This document shows, one piece after another, positions 1 through 10,419 of a stretch of 64,000 nucleotides of DNA. The translations under genes were made by a program, and so were the position numbers. The notes beneath the pieces were generated by a model. It ran no database searches. It saw only the letters and a program-made list of their open reading frames with translations, and was not told where the DNA came from. The DNA is taken from positions 1 to 64,000 of the forward strand of contig JAUJOZ010000011.1 of the NCBI GenBank assembly GCA_030447415.1, in the 5' to 3' direction. The DNA comes from Thermomicrobiales bacterium. Lineage in GTDB: Bacteria > Chloroflexota > Chloroflexia > Thermomicrobiales > UBA6265. Each line of letters starts with the position of its first letter. Positions within the stretch are counted from its first letter, which is position 1.

Positions 1-308
1 GACCCTGCGTGGCCAGCCGTGCAGCTATACCGGGGAGCCGGGCTCGCTGGCCGCCCGGAGCGGGGAGCGCACCGTCTGGTCGGAGACGCCAAGGTCCCAC
101 GCGACGGCGCGGCGCCTGCCGCTCCGCCCAGGCGGTCGCCTCGGGGTACCGCCCCGGGGGGATGCCGAAGGGTTTGGCTCCGACAGCGGACCGGCACCGG
201 CCGGTCCGCCAGCGTGCGAGCAGGGCCCGCTCGGGATAGGGGAAAGGAACCAGGGGTGGCCACACCACGTCTATCTCGCGTAACCGACCCCCGTCGCTTC
301 CGCTGAGA

Positions 309-344
309 GAGGACGGCCATGGCGGTAATGCCACGGCCGTCCTC
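309..344. terminator. Strong stem-loop, possible terminator
   Basis: GAGGACGGCCATGGC-GGTAAT-GCCACGGCCGTCCTC: 15-bp stem with one A/C mismatch, 6-nt loop; no U-tract. Confidence 0.45.
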
Positions 345-873
345 GTGTTCGAGGGTCGGTGAGATTGAGCGGTTGACGTTAACTAAGCGGTTCTGCCAAA
401 TGCGGGCAAAGACCCCGTGCCGACCGCCACCGATCCACCGAGCGGCGCCATGGCGGGCACGCCATCCCCTGAACGATCCGATCACCTCCCGTCCCCGCTA
501 ACGCCGCTCTAGGGCCGCGAGCGCGAGGCCGCCTCACGGCGACGCTGGCCGGGCCAGGCGTCCGCCGGCAGGACACCGGCGGGTTCGCTGGGGCCGTGCC
601 TTCGTTGCTGCGGCCGTGCCCGACCAAGCCCGGGGACACGGAGCCGGCGAAGGCGCTCGGTCCTGTACCTGCTACACAGCAATGTCAATGAGCGGTAGGC
701 TTTCGGACGCGGCGGGCGCTTGCGCCTGGTTTACATCCTTCGTACAGTTCCCTCCTCGCTCGCAGCCGCCAATCCGGAGCGGCGTACCGACGCTTCCATG
801 GATCGTTCAAACGGGCAGGTTGCCGTGCGCCTTGGTACGTGCGTCGTGACATGCCCGCCATGACCGCGCCCGA

Positions 874-3800
874 TTGGCCGCCTTTGGGGGGCGACTCTAC
901 CCGATAAGTCCGGCACCGGACGAGGAAGGGGCTCTCGTGCGCGTCGCCAACCTCGTGTCACCCGAATCGCCGGACGAGGAGCTGCTTCGGAGCGAGGAGC
1001 GCTTCGCGGCGGTCTTCCGCGCCAGCCCGGTTGCCATCGTCATCCGATCCCTGTCCGACGGCCGCTTCCGCGACGTCAACGACCGCTTCCTGGAGATGAC
1101 GGGGTACGCCCGGGGCGAGGTGATCGGCCGCACCCCGACCGAGGTCGGCGTCTGGGCGGGCTCTCCCGAGGACGACCCGATGTACGTCGCCGGACGGGTG
1201 CGGGAGCGCGGTACCGTGCGCAACCACCGCGGCACCTTCCGCACCAAGAGCGGGGAGCTCCGGCACGTCCTGCTGTCCCTGGAGCGGATCGAGCTAGCGG
1301 GGGAGGCGTGTCTCCTCGGGTTCGGCTACGACGTCACCGAATGGGAGGCGGCCGAGGACGAGCTCCGCCGCAGGGAGGCGCGCTTCCGTGCGCTGGTCCA
1401 GAACGCGACCGATATCATCACCATCCTCGACGCTGCGGGGACTGTCCGCTACGAGAGCCCGTCCATTGAGCGGGTGCTCGGGTACGCCCCCGAGGAACTG
1501 GTGGGCGCCGACCCCTTCGCCCTGATCCACCCTGATGACGTGATCCGCATTCGCGACCTCTTCACCGCAGCCGTGCGTCGGCCCGGCGTCAATATCCCAG
1601 CCGACTTTCGCTTTCGGCACAAGGACGGGTCCTGGCGCTGGCTGGAGGTGATCGGCACCAACCTGCTCCACGACCCGGCCATCGGCGGGGTCGTGGTCAA
1701 CTCCCACGACGTCACCGAGCGCAAGGCGGCCGAGGCGGCGCTTCGGGCGAGCGAGCAGCGGGCGCACGAGCTAGCCGCCGCCGCCGAGCGCCAGGCTCGG
1801 GTGCTGGAACTGCTTGACCAGGTTCGCTCGGCGATCGCCCGAGAGCTGGACCTGCCGGTCCTGTTCCGCACCGTCGTCGAGGCCGTCGCCGCCACCTTCG
1901 GCTACTTGATGGTCAGCCTCTACCTAGTCGAGGGCGGCCTGCTCCGCCTGCAGCACCAGGTCGGCTACCACCGGGTGCTCGACCGCATCCCGCTGGAGCG
2001 CGGGGTGATGGGCCGGGTCGCGCGCACCGGGGAGCATGTGCTTCTCGAGGACGGACGGACCGACCCCGACTTCCTGGCGGCCTTCGAGGGGATCAGCTCC
2101 GAGGTCTGCGTGCCGCTGCGCGACCAGGGGCGCGTGGTTGGCGTGCTGAACCTGGAGACGACGGACGGGGTGCGGCTCGGGGAGGGCGACCTGCGCCTGA
2201 TGCAGGCGCTCAGCGAGCACGTTGGTGTGGCCATCGGCCGGGCGCGGCTCTACGCAGAGGTCCGGGCAAGCGAGGCACGCTTCCCCGCGCTGGTCCAGCA
2301 CGCCGCCGACATCGTTTCCGTCCTCGACGCCGGCGGCAGGCACCGCTACGTGAGCCCGGCCGTCGAGCGAGTGCTCGGCTACCGGCCCGAGGACCTGATC
2401 GGCGCCGAGGCGGTCACCCTCCTCCACCCCTGCGACGCGCTGCGGGTCCGACGCGTCCTCGCAGGCGTGGCGGAGACGCCGGACGCCCAGGCGGCCGCCG
2501 ACTGCCGCGTCCGCCACCGGGACGGCTCGTGGTGCTGGCTGGAGGCGACCATGACCAATCTGTTGGCCGAGCCGAGCGTGGGCGGGATCGTCGTCAACGC
2601 CCGCGACGTCACCGAGCGCAAGGAGGCGGAGGCCCGGCTGGCCCACCAGGCCTTCCACGACCCGCTGACCGGCCTACCCAACCGCGCCCGGTTCGCCGAG
2701 CTGCTGGATGCCGCCTTGCGGCGGGCGCGCTCGGCCGGTCCGGGCGTCGGCGTGCTGCTCCTGGACCTGGACGGGTTCAAAAACGTCAACGACAGCCTTG
2801 GCCACGAGGTCGGCGACGAACTGCTAGTTGCCGTCGCTCGGCGGCTGGTGTCCTGCCTGGGCAGGGGTGAAACGGTCGCCCGGTTCGGCGGGGACGAGTT
2901 GACCGTGCTGCTGGAGGAGGCGGACGCGGCGGGGGCGACGGCGACCGCCGGTCGTGTCCTGGCCGCGCTGGCGGAGCCGGTGGGAGTCGCCGGACGCGAG
3001 GTCACCGTCGGCGCCAGCGTCGGCATCGCCCTCGGTCCAGCCCACGGCGCGACGCCGGGCGAGCTGCTGCGGGCGGCGGACGTGGCGCTCTACCGGGCCA
3101 AGGACACGGGGGGTGGGGTGGCCGTCGTCTACGAGCCGCGGATGGCAACCGAATCGCTCGCGCGCTTCGAGCTGGAGCTGGACCTGCGGGGGGCACTCGA
3201 AGCCCGGGAACTGGGGCTGGCGTACCAGCCGGTGGTCGACCTGGCGACCGGGCGGGTGGTCGCCGTCGAAGCGCTCGCACGCTGGCACCACCCGCAGCGC
3301 GGGTCGGTCCCGCCGGAGGCCTTCGTGCCGCTCGCGGAGGAGACGGGGCTGATCGTGCCGATTGGGGCGTGGGTCCTGGAGGAGGCCGGCCGCGAGGCGG
3401 CGCGGTGGGCAGGTGCCGCGACCGGCAACGCGCCGGTGCTCAGCGTCAACGTCGCCGCGCGGCAGCTGCGCCGGCCCGGGTTCGTCGAGCAAGTGGCTCG
3501 GATCCTGGCCGAGACGGGGCTGCCGCCCGAGCTGGTCGAGGAGCTGCGGGTGACGTCGGCGACGCTGTGGGGCCTTCGCGCCCTCGGGCTGGAGCTGGCG
3601 ATCGACGACTTCGGCTCCGGGGCCTCCTCGCTCGGCTACTTCCGGGAGCTCAGGGCCCAAGTGCTGAAGGCGGACCGCTCCTTCGTGCTCCGGCTGGCCT
3701 CGGACCCCGGCGAGCGGGCGATCGTGCGAGCGATCACCGATGTGGCCCACGCCTACGGCATGCACGTCACGGTCGAGGGCGTCGAGACGGCCGAGCAAGC

Positions 3801-3987
3801 GGCCATCGTGCACGAGCTCGGCGCGGATCGGGCGCAGGGGTTCTGGTTCGCTAAGCCCGTGACGGCCGAGACGGTGCGAGCCTGGGTCGCAGGTCCACCG
3901 TCTAGACGCTTGGCACAACGGTCCGCTACCTCGGCTGCGCCGGCGATTCCGTGTGCTGGGACGCGGGACGGGCCGATTCGGCCGTAA
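874..3987 (+). CDS. PAS-PAS-GAF-PAS-GGDEF-EAL sensor protein (start may be the GTG near 937)
   Basis: PAS repeats ending DVTERKxAE; GAF region; DPLTGLPNR and FGGDEL (GGDEF variant); EAL-domain motifs VEALARW, VNVAARQL, IDDFGSG, TVEGVET, AQGFWFAKP. Confidence 0.9.
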   Translation: MAAFGGRLYPISPAPDEEGALVRVANLVSPESPDEELLRSEERFAAVFRASPVAIVIRSLSDGRFRDVNDRFLEMTGYARGEVIGRTPTEVGVWAGSPEDDPMYVAGRVRERGTVRNHRGTFRTKSGELRHVLLSLERIELAGEACLLGFGYDVTEWEAAEDELRRREARFRALVQNATDIITILDAAGTVRYESPSIERVLGYAPEELVGADPFALIHPDDVIRIRDLFTAAVRRPGVNIPADFRFRHKDGSWRWLEVIGTNLLHDPAIGGVVVNSHDVTERKAAEAALRASEQRAHELAAAAERQARVLELLDQVRSAIARELDLPVLFRTVVEAVAATFGYLMVSLYLVEGGLLRLQHQVGYHRVLDRIPLERGVMGRVARTGEHVLLEDGRTDPDFLAAFEGISSEVCVPLRDQGRVVGVLNLETTDGVRLGEGDLRLMQALSEHVGVAIGRARLYAEVRASEARFPALVQHAADIVSVLDAGGRHRYVSPAVERVLGYRPEDLIGAEAVTLLHPCDALRVRRVLAGVAETPDAQAAADCRVRHRDGSWCWLEATMTNLLAEPSVGGIVVNARDVTERKEAEARLAHQAFHDPLTGLPNRARFAELLDAALRRARSAGPGVGVLLLDLDGFKNVNDSLGHEVGDELLVAVARRLVSCLGRGETVARFGGDELTVLLEEADAAGATATAGRVLAALAEPVGVAGREVTVGASVGIALGPAHGATPGELLRAADVALYRAKDTGGGVAVVYEPRMATESLARFELELDLRGALEARELGLAYQPVVDLATGRVVAVEALARWHHPQRGSVPPEAFVPLAEETGLIVPIGAWVLEEAGREAARWAGAATGNAPVLSVNVAARQLRRPGFVEQVARILAETGLPPELVEELRVTSATLWGLRALGLELAIDDFGSGASSLGYFRELRAQVLKADRSFVLRLASDPGERAIVRAITDVAHAYGMHVTVEGVETAEQAAIVHELGADRAQGFWFAKPVTAETVRAWVAGPPSRRLAQRSATSAAPAIPCAGTRDGPIRP

Positions 3988-4147
3988 GTTCACCCCTGAC
4001 GGCGGCGGGTCGCAGGGTGCGCAGCACCGCCCGAACGGTCTCGTGGCTGACCTCGAAGTCGGCGGCCAGGGCGCGCAGGCTCTTGGTCTGGGCGAGTGCC
4101 CGGATCGCTGCCTCCTGCTCGGCCGTGAGTTTACGCCGCCGCGCCAC
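3926..4147 (-). CDS. Small helix-turn-helix protein (Hin/resolvase-like HTH)
   Basis: MARRRKLTAEQEAAIRALAQTKSLRALAADFEVSHETVRAVLRTLRP; overlaps the 3' end of the preceding gene. Confidence 0.6.
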   Translation of the reverse strand: MARRRKLTAEQEAAIRALAQTKSLRALAADFEVSHETVRAVLRTLRPAAVRGELTAESARPASQHTESPAQPR

Positions 4148-4693
4148 GCAGTAAGTAGCGCGCTGGGATCAGCCACTCACGCGACGCTCGAACGGCTCCG
4201 CGAATGCCATCGCGCCAATCGGTGTCATGCACCCGTTCGAGCGACGCTTATCGCTTCCGTCCGATAGACATCGCGCTTGACCGTCAAGGTCGCAGAACGA
4301 CGCGAAGCTGCGTTGTGGTCGGACGACGACGACTCAATCAATTTTCACCCCCACTTCCTTGAAGAGCAGCCCCGCCAGGGCGTTGCACTGGGCCTTGTTC
4401 GGCGCCCGCCACGCGGCCGGAAGGTGCGCCAGGAACCTACGCATCGCGCCGCCCCGTCTCCCCCCTGTTAACTGACCACGTTGACCTGCTCGTCCCCGCC
4501 GTTCCCCTATGCCGCCGGCACCTGCAACGGCCCCACCGTCGCCCGTGCCTTGACCGCCGCCATGCTCCGCGCCTACCCTGGGGCACGGCCGAGCAGGGGA
4601 ACCGCCCGGGGGCAGACAGCCAAACCCCCGGGCACGCGGGCGAAGAAGGCCGCTACGCCCATTCAGCGCCCAATGCGGCGGAGGGGGCCCCGG

Positions 4694-5014
4694 ATGTACG
4701 CCGCCCGCTTCTCGTACGCGATCAAGCCGATCGACCGCGACCGGGCCCTGGAGTTGCTCGGCCAAGAAGTGCGCGCGGCGCGCGACCAGCGGATGGCCGC
4801 GCGGTTGCTCGTGCCCTTGACGCGGGCCTCCGGCGGGGCGGCGCTGCAGTACGAGGTGGAGGTGACCAACCTCGATGCCTTCGAAGCCTTCCGCGAGCAG
4901 GGCGTCGGCGGCGAGGCGGGGACGCGCGTGTGGATGCGGGAGCTGAGCGGGCTCCTGCTGGAGCCGCCGGCGGTGGAGCTGCTGCGGGTAGCGGAGGCGT
5001 CGACCTCCGGCTAA
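4694..5014 (+). CDS. Hypothetical protein (~106 aa)
   Basis: ORF from ATG 4694, MYAARFSYAIKPIDRDRALELLGQEV...; coherent composition. Confidence 0.5.
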   Translation: MYAARFSYAIKPIDRDRALELLGQEVRAARDQRMAARLLVPLTRASGGAALQYEVEVTNLDAFEAFREQGVGGEAGTRVWMRELSGLLLEPPAVELLRVAEASTSG

Positions 5015-5169
5015 CCGGATGTGCATCGCCCGCACGCAGGCGACGCCGACGCGGCGTCGCGGTAGGCGACGCGGTGGACGTCCACGATGCCGGCGACGTG
5101 CTCCTTGTCGTGCCGTTCGTGAACTCGGGAGAGGGGCCGCGCCCTTGGGCCGTGCCTGGGAGGACCCGC

Positions 5170-6761
5170 ATGCCCCGCCGCGCCACGCGCTGGCTCGTCC
5201 TGGTGCTTGCGGCCTGGGGGCTCGCTCAGAACCCGGTGGCGGCCCAGGTCGCCCGTCCGGGTAGCCCCGGCCTCGGCGACCCCTACTTCCCGCAGATGGG
5301 CAACGGCGGCTATGACGTCCAGCACTACACCATTGAGATGACCATCGACGTCGCGAGGAATACCGTCACGGCGACCACGGCGATCGCGGCGCGGGCGACG
5401 CAGCACCTCTCCGCCTTTACGCTCGACTTCACCGGTCCTCCGATCTCCCGACTCGAGGTCGACGGCACGGGGGCGAGATACGACCGCACCGGCGGCGAAT
5501 TGACCATCACGCCGCCAGCTCATCTCTCCGAAGGCACGGCGTTCGTCACGGTCGCCTATGCCGGAGCGCCGGGGCACGGCGGCGAAGGGCCGTTCGGCGG
5601 TGGCTGGAGGACCGGCGACGACGAGATCTTCGTCTTGGGCGAGCCGAGCGGCGCCGAAACCTGGTACCCCGTCAACGGCCATCCGTCGGACAAGGCGACC
5701 TACACGCTGCGAATCACCGTCCCCAAGCCCTACGACGTGGCCTCCAGCGGCAGGCTGCTGCGCATAACCGATGACGGCGACCGGCGGACGTTCCTCTGGG
5801 AAACCCGGGACCCAGTCGCGAGCTACCTGGTCGCCCTCCATATCTCGCCGACTTGGACGAGACGACGGCCGTCGGGCCGAGAGGCCTCCCGATTCGCAAC
5901 TATTTCGCCCACGCAATCTCGGCATCGGACCGCGCTTCCTTCGATCGGTTGCCCGCCATGATTGCCTACTTCGAATCGGCGTTCGGGCCGTACCCGTTCG
6001 AGGCGTACGGTGCCACGGTCGTCGACGAGGCCTTCGGCGCGGCGCTCGAGACGCAGACGATGTCGACCCACAGCCGGGGACGCCGTGGCCGAGTCGGTCG
6101 TCGTCCACGAGCTCGCGCATCAGTGGTTCGGTGACAGCGTCGGGCTGGAGCGCTGGCAGGACATCTGGCTGAACGAGGTTCGCAACGTACGCGGAGTAGC
6201 TCTGGACGGAGCACACCCGCGGTGGGTGCGCAGGACGAGACCCTCCGCCGATGGTACGCCGTGCTCGCCGCGCGCGACCGGCTGCACGACCCCTCGACGC
6301 TGACGGCGATGAACGGGCACGAGCTCATCAACGTGGTGCTCGCCGCCTTCCCCGGGGCTCATCTCGCGGCGGGAAGCGCTGTCCGCGCTCGGTGTGGCGG
6401 CGGCGGCGGAGCTGGAGCACATCCCCGCCGCCGAGGCGCTGCCGCAGTTGCGGCTGCCGCCGCAGGCACTCCAGCCGGTCACGGTCGGCGACCCCGGCCC
6501 AGACGGCCTATTCCGGGGGTGATCTACCTGCGGGGCGGGTTCACGCTCCACGCGCTCCGCCTCCGCTTGGGCGACGAGACATTCTTCCGGACGCTCCGGA
6601 TCTACACCGACCGGTACCGCTACGGCACGGTGACGACGCGCGACTTCATCGTCACCGCCGAGATCGTGAGCGGCCAGGACCTCGACGCCTTTTTCGACGC
6701 CTGGCTCTATCAAACGAAGCTGCCCCCGATGCCGGAGCTCGGCCTCGAGCCGGAGCGCTGA
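5170..6761 (+). pseudogene. M1-family metallopeptidase, multiply frameshifted
   Basis: Signal peptide and N-domain (YDVQHYTIEMTIDV) in one frame, FESAFGPYPFEAYGATVVDE in a second, VVVHELAHQWFGDSVGLERWQDIWLNE (HEXXH) back in the first, C-terminal RGGFTLHALRLRLGDETFF in another. Confidence 0.85.
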
Positions 6762-6793
6762 CCAGCGACGCACCTGCCGTGCGCAATGTGGGT

Positions 6794-6935
6794 TGGCGTG
6801 GGACACCGAGGGGGATGTCGATCCGGTCCAGCAGGGGGCCGGAGGCGCTTCTGGGAGCGGGCAATGGCCGAGGCGGCGCAGCGGCACTCCCGGACCGGAT
6901 CGCCAAAGGAGCCGCACGGACACCCGTGCGTGTAG
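6794..6935 (-). pseudogene. Degenerate fragment of a ComM/Mg-chelatase-like gene
   Basis: Minus strand reads [26 protein letters not shown] then loses frame; closely similar at nucleotide level to 10449-10600 on the plus strand. Confidence 0.75.
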
Positions 6936-7189
6936 CAAGCGGCGGGCTTCGCTGGCCCGCATCCACCGCGTTGCCGGGGTGCGCCACCGGGGGTGATGCC
7001 CGAGGGTGGCGTCCTCGACCTTGCGACGAGCGTCCCGTCGCTCGTCACCATCCTCAGCCGCCGATTACCGCGGCCGTCGACTTCCGGGCGCAGACGCCGG
7101 CGGCCGCCGAGTCTGCCAGCGTGGCGACAGGCGGACGGGCTCGGGGGAACCCGACCCCGAGCCCGCCGCGTGGATGCAATGGGCCGAGA

Positions 7190-7735
7190 CTAGGAGACCG
7201 GCATGCCCTCGGCGTCGACGAAGGTCGTGTACGGCTCGTCGGTCTTGAACAGGCGGGCCTCCCAGAGGACGGTCGGCCCCTCGGCGGCGTTCCAGCCGGT
7301 GTGGGCGGTGTGCGCCGCGAAGTGGTCGAAGGCCACGCAGTCGCGCGGCTGCAGGACGGTCTCCGTGCCGGCGGCCAGCGGCTCCGCCGCCGCGGGCGTC
7401 CCCGCGCCTTGGGCCCGGCTCACCGTGGCCGTGCCGTGCTGGAGGGAGAAGCCGAGGGCGCCGGCCTGGACGCAGACGACGATGGCGGTCGGGTGGGTGT
7501 GGCTCGTCGCGTAGGCGTCCGGTTCCAGCACGACCTCGGCCAGGACCAACCGGTGGCCGGGGGCGACGGCGGGGTCGATCCCGCCGAGGACGGCGCTCTG
7601 GAACCCGACGGACCCGGGGGCGGCGTCGGGCGGCGGCTGGGCGCCGCGGGCGGCGGCGCTGAGCCCGACCGCGCCGAGCAGCACCGCGATCCATGCCACG
7701 GCGACCAGGACTTTCGGCCGTCGCAAAGTGGTCAT
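7190..7735 (-). CDS. Secreted/membrane-anchored cupin-domain protein
   Basis: N-terminal hydrophobic segment; cupin-like SHTHPTAIVVCVQAGALGF; GGAGG upstream of ATG. Confidence 0.7.
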   Translation of the reverse strand: MTTLRRPKVLVAVAWIAVLLGAVGLSAAARGAQPPPDAAPGSVGFQSAVLGGIDPAVAPGHRLVLAEVVLEPDAYATSHTHPTAIVVCVQAGALGFSLQHGTATVSRAQGAGTPAAAEPLAAGTETVLQPRDCVAFDHFAAHTAHTGWNAAEGPTVLWEARLFKTDEPYTTFVDAEGMPVS

Positions 7736-7840
7736 GCGGCCTCCATTTCGCTACGCCCTTCCGCCCATTGTGCCTCCGACGTCGGCGGCGATGGCGGCGA
7801 GGGGCACGGCGCCATGGTGCGCGTCGGTGCGGCGATGCGC

Positions 7841-7902
7841 ATCCCCATCGATGGGGATTCGCGGCAGAGGCACGATGGGTTCGCCGTCCCCATTAATGGG
7901 GA
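7841..7902. promoter_or_regulatory. Two perfect palindromes, candidate operator
   Basis: ATCCCCATCGATGGGGAT (7841-7858) and TCCCCATTAATGGGGA (7887-7902), centres 45 bp apart, upstream of the cupin gene. Confidence 0.6.
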
Positions 7903-7947
7903 GACGGTGGGGAGCGCTCCCAGCCAACGCGAGGGACGCGGCGACGG

Positions 7948-10398
7948 TCAGGCGAGGCCGTGGCGGACGGCCCAGGCGGCGACGGCGGCGCGGGAGTCGA
8001 GGCCGAGCTTGGCGAGGATGTTGCTGACGTGGCTGATGGCGGTGCTTGGGCTGACGAAGAGGGCGTCGGCGATCTCCCGGTTGGACCGCCCGGCGGCGAT
8101 CAGCCGGACGACGTCGACCTCCCGCGGCGACAGACCGCCGGGTGCGGCCGGGGCGCCGGCTTCGGTCGGGTCGGGGCGTTCGGCCAGCGCCGCCAAGAGG
8201 GCCTCGGCGTCGGCCCGGGCGCCATCGAAGGGCAGCGCCGCGCCCGCCGCCCACGCCGCGGCAAACGCCTGCTCGCCGAGGGCCGCGCAGGCAATGGAGG
8301 CGGCGCGCTCGCTCCGCGTCCGTTCCTGGGGCGACGCCGCGTAGCCGAGCTCCTCCCCCAAGGCGGCGGCGGCCCCGAGGAGCCGGACCGCCGCGTCCGG
8401 TCGCTCCCCCGCCGCCGCCAGCCGCCCGGTCCCGGCCACGGCGGCGACGATGCACTCCCGGCTCCCGGTCTCGTCCCAAAGCCGCAGGCACTCGGCGTAG
8501 TGGCCGGCGGCCGCGGCGATGTCTCCGCGATCCGCCTCGACCCCGCCGAGCGCCAGCAACCCGCTCGAAATGTCGTACGGGGTGCCTTCGCGCCGGACCA
8601 AGCCGAGCGCTTCCATCAGCAGATCCCGCGCGCGATCGGCGTCGCCTCGTTCGACCGCGGCCATGCCCTCGCGTGCCCGGACAAAGGCGAGCCCCTTGGG
8701 GTCGCCCAGACGCTCGAAGATCGCCGTCGCCTCCGTGACCGCCCGCTCGATCCGGGCGGCGTCAGTCCGGGCGTCGAGCATGGTCGCGAGCAGCATCAGG
8801 TTGCGGCCGACCACCAGGTCGTAGCCCAAAGCCCGCCGCAGCGCGATGGCCTCCTCCACGAAGGCGGCCGACAGCACGCCGCCGACGTCTCGATCGAGCA
8901 ACGCGAGCTTGACCAAAGCCGTCGCACGGGCTGCGGGGGCGGTCCCATCGTCCCGAGCGAGCGCCCGGCGCACCCAGCCGCGTCCCTCGACGCGGTAGCT
9001 GCGGTAGTGCCACAGCCCGCCGAGCGCCGCAGCGAGCCGCAGGAACCCCGCGCGATCGTTCGCCCCCTCCAACCACGCCAGCGCCGCCCGCAGATTGGCC
9101 AGCTCGGCTTCCAGGCGATCCAGCCACGGTTTGTGCTCCGGCCCGCCCCAGATCGCGGGGTCGGCCCGCTCGGCCAGCGCCACGAAGAACGCCGCGTGCG
9201 CCCGCCGCGCCGCGTCCGCCTCGCCGCTCGCCTCCAGCCGCTCCAGCGCGAACTCGCGCGCAGTCTCCAGCATCCAGTAGCGCGGCCCGCCGTCCGGCCC
9301 CGTCCCCTGCCTCAGCAGGCTCTTGGCCACCAGCGAGGCGACCCCGTCCAGCACGTCGAGCCCGCGGTCCCCCGGCGCGCCCGCGACGGCCTCGGCCCCC
9401 TCCAGCGTGCAGCCACCGGCGAACACGGCCAGCCGCCGGAAGAGGGCCTGCTCCGCCGGCGCCAGCAGGTCGTGGCTCCAGGCGATGGTCGCTGCCATCG
9501 TCCGCTGCCGCGCGGGCAGGTCGCGCGCGCCGCCGGTCAACAGCGGCAGGCGGCGGTCAAGCCGAGCCAACAGGGTGGCCGGGGGCAGGTGGGCGACGCG
9601 GGCCGCGGCCAGTTCGATCGCCAGTGGCAACCCGTCGAGCCGCCGGCAGATCGCGGCGACAGCAGGCAGATCGGCGTCCCTCTCGACGAAGTCGGCACGA
9701 GCGGCTTGGGCGCGTGCGACGAAGAGGCGCACCGCCTCGGACGCGGCCAGCTCCGCGGCCGGGCGGTCGAGGTCGGGCAGGGCCAACGGCGGCACCGCGA
9801 CGACCCGCTCCGCCGACAGGCGCAGCGGCTCGCGGCTGGTCGCCAGCACCTTCAGGCGGGGGCAGCCGGCGAGCAGCTCGACCACGAGCGGGGCAGCCTT
9901 CACCACCTGCTCGAAGTTGTCGAGCAGCAGCAACAGGTGCCGATCGCGCAGCGCCGCCGCCAGGCGCTCGCCGATCGGCCGGTCGCTCGCCTCCCGGACG
10001 CCGAGCGCCCGGGCGACGGTCGGGCCGACGAGGTTCGGGCCGGCGATCGGCGCCAGGGACACGACCGCGACGCCGTCGCCAAACGCGGCCGCCAGCTCCT
10101 CGGCGACCCGCAGCGCCAGGCGGGTCTTGCCGACGCCGCCCGGCCCGGTCAGGGTCGCCAGGCGGACATCGGGACGGCGCAGCAGAGCCACGAACTGCTC
10201 CACCTCCCGCTCACGGCCGACGAAGGAGGTCAGCGGCGCCGGCAAGGGCGCCGTGACCTGATCCCGGTGATGGAGCGGGATCGGGGACACCGGCTGGGGG
10301 AAGCGTTGGTCGGCGGGCGTCGGGTCGGCCACGGGCGGCTCCTGCGGCGGTCGCGGCAGATGTGCCGTTATCATGGGGACCACGCCACTACGCGTCAA
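7948..10398 (-). CDS. STAND-type ATPase with C-terminal LuxR HTH
   Basis: [13 protein letters not shown]; Walker [23 protein letters not shown]-terminal [44 protein letters not shown]. Confidence 0.92.
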   Translation of the reverse strand: MTRSGVVPMITAHLPRPPQEPPVADPTPADQRFPQPVSPIPLHHRDQVTAPLPAPLTSFVGREREVEQFVALLRRPDVRLATLTGPGGVGKTRLALRVAEELAAAFGDGVAVVSLAPIAGPNLVGPTVARALGVREASDRPIGERLAAALRDRHLLLLLDNFEQVVKAAPLVVELLAGCPRLKVLATSREPLRLSAERVVAVPPLALPDLDRPAAELAASEAVRLFVARAQAARADFVERDADLPAVAAICRRLDGLPLAIELAAARVAHLPPATLLARLDRRLPLLTGGARDLPARQRTMAATIAWSHDLLAPAEQALFRRLAVFAGGCTLEGAEAVAGAPGDRGLDVLDGVASLVAKSLLRQGTGPDGGPRYWMLETAREFALERLEASGEADAARRAHAAFFVALAERADPAIWGGPEHKPWLDRLEAELANLRAALAWLEGANDRAGFLRLAAALGGLWHYRSYRVEGRGWVRRALARDDGTAPAARATALVKLALLDRDVGGVLSAAFVEEAIALRRALGYDLVVGRNLMLLATMLDARTDAARIERAVTEATAIFERLGDPKGLAFVRAREGMAAVERGDADRARDLLMEALGLVRREGTPYDISSGLLALGGVEADRGDIAAAAGHYAECLRLWDETGSRECIVAAVAGTGRLAAAGERPDAAVRLLGAAAALGEELGYAASPQERTRSERAASIACAALGEQAFAAAWAAGAALPFDGARADAEALLAALAERPDPTEAGAPAAPGGLSPREVDVVRLIAAGRSNREIADALFVSPSTAISHVSNILAKLGLDSRAAVAAWAVRHGLA

Positions 10399-10419
10399 CT
10401 GCCGGCCGGCGATAAACCC

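Noticed and set aside
19-860. Short ORFs in the first 0.9 kb
   Set aside because: Overlapping low-complexity Arg/Pro/Gly ORFs on both strands without recognisable motifs.
2824-4176. 450-aa minus-strand ORF
   Set aside because: Antisense of the GGDEF/EAL gene; composition typical of shadow ORFs in high-GC DNA.
6251-8344. 697-aa plus-strand ORF
   Set aside because: Out-of-frame read through the M1 pseudogene and antisense of cupin/LuxR genes.
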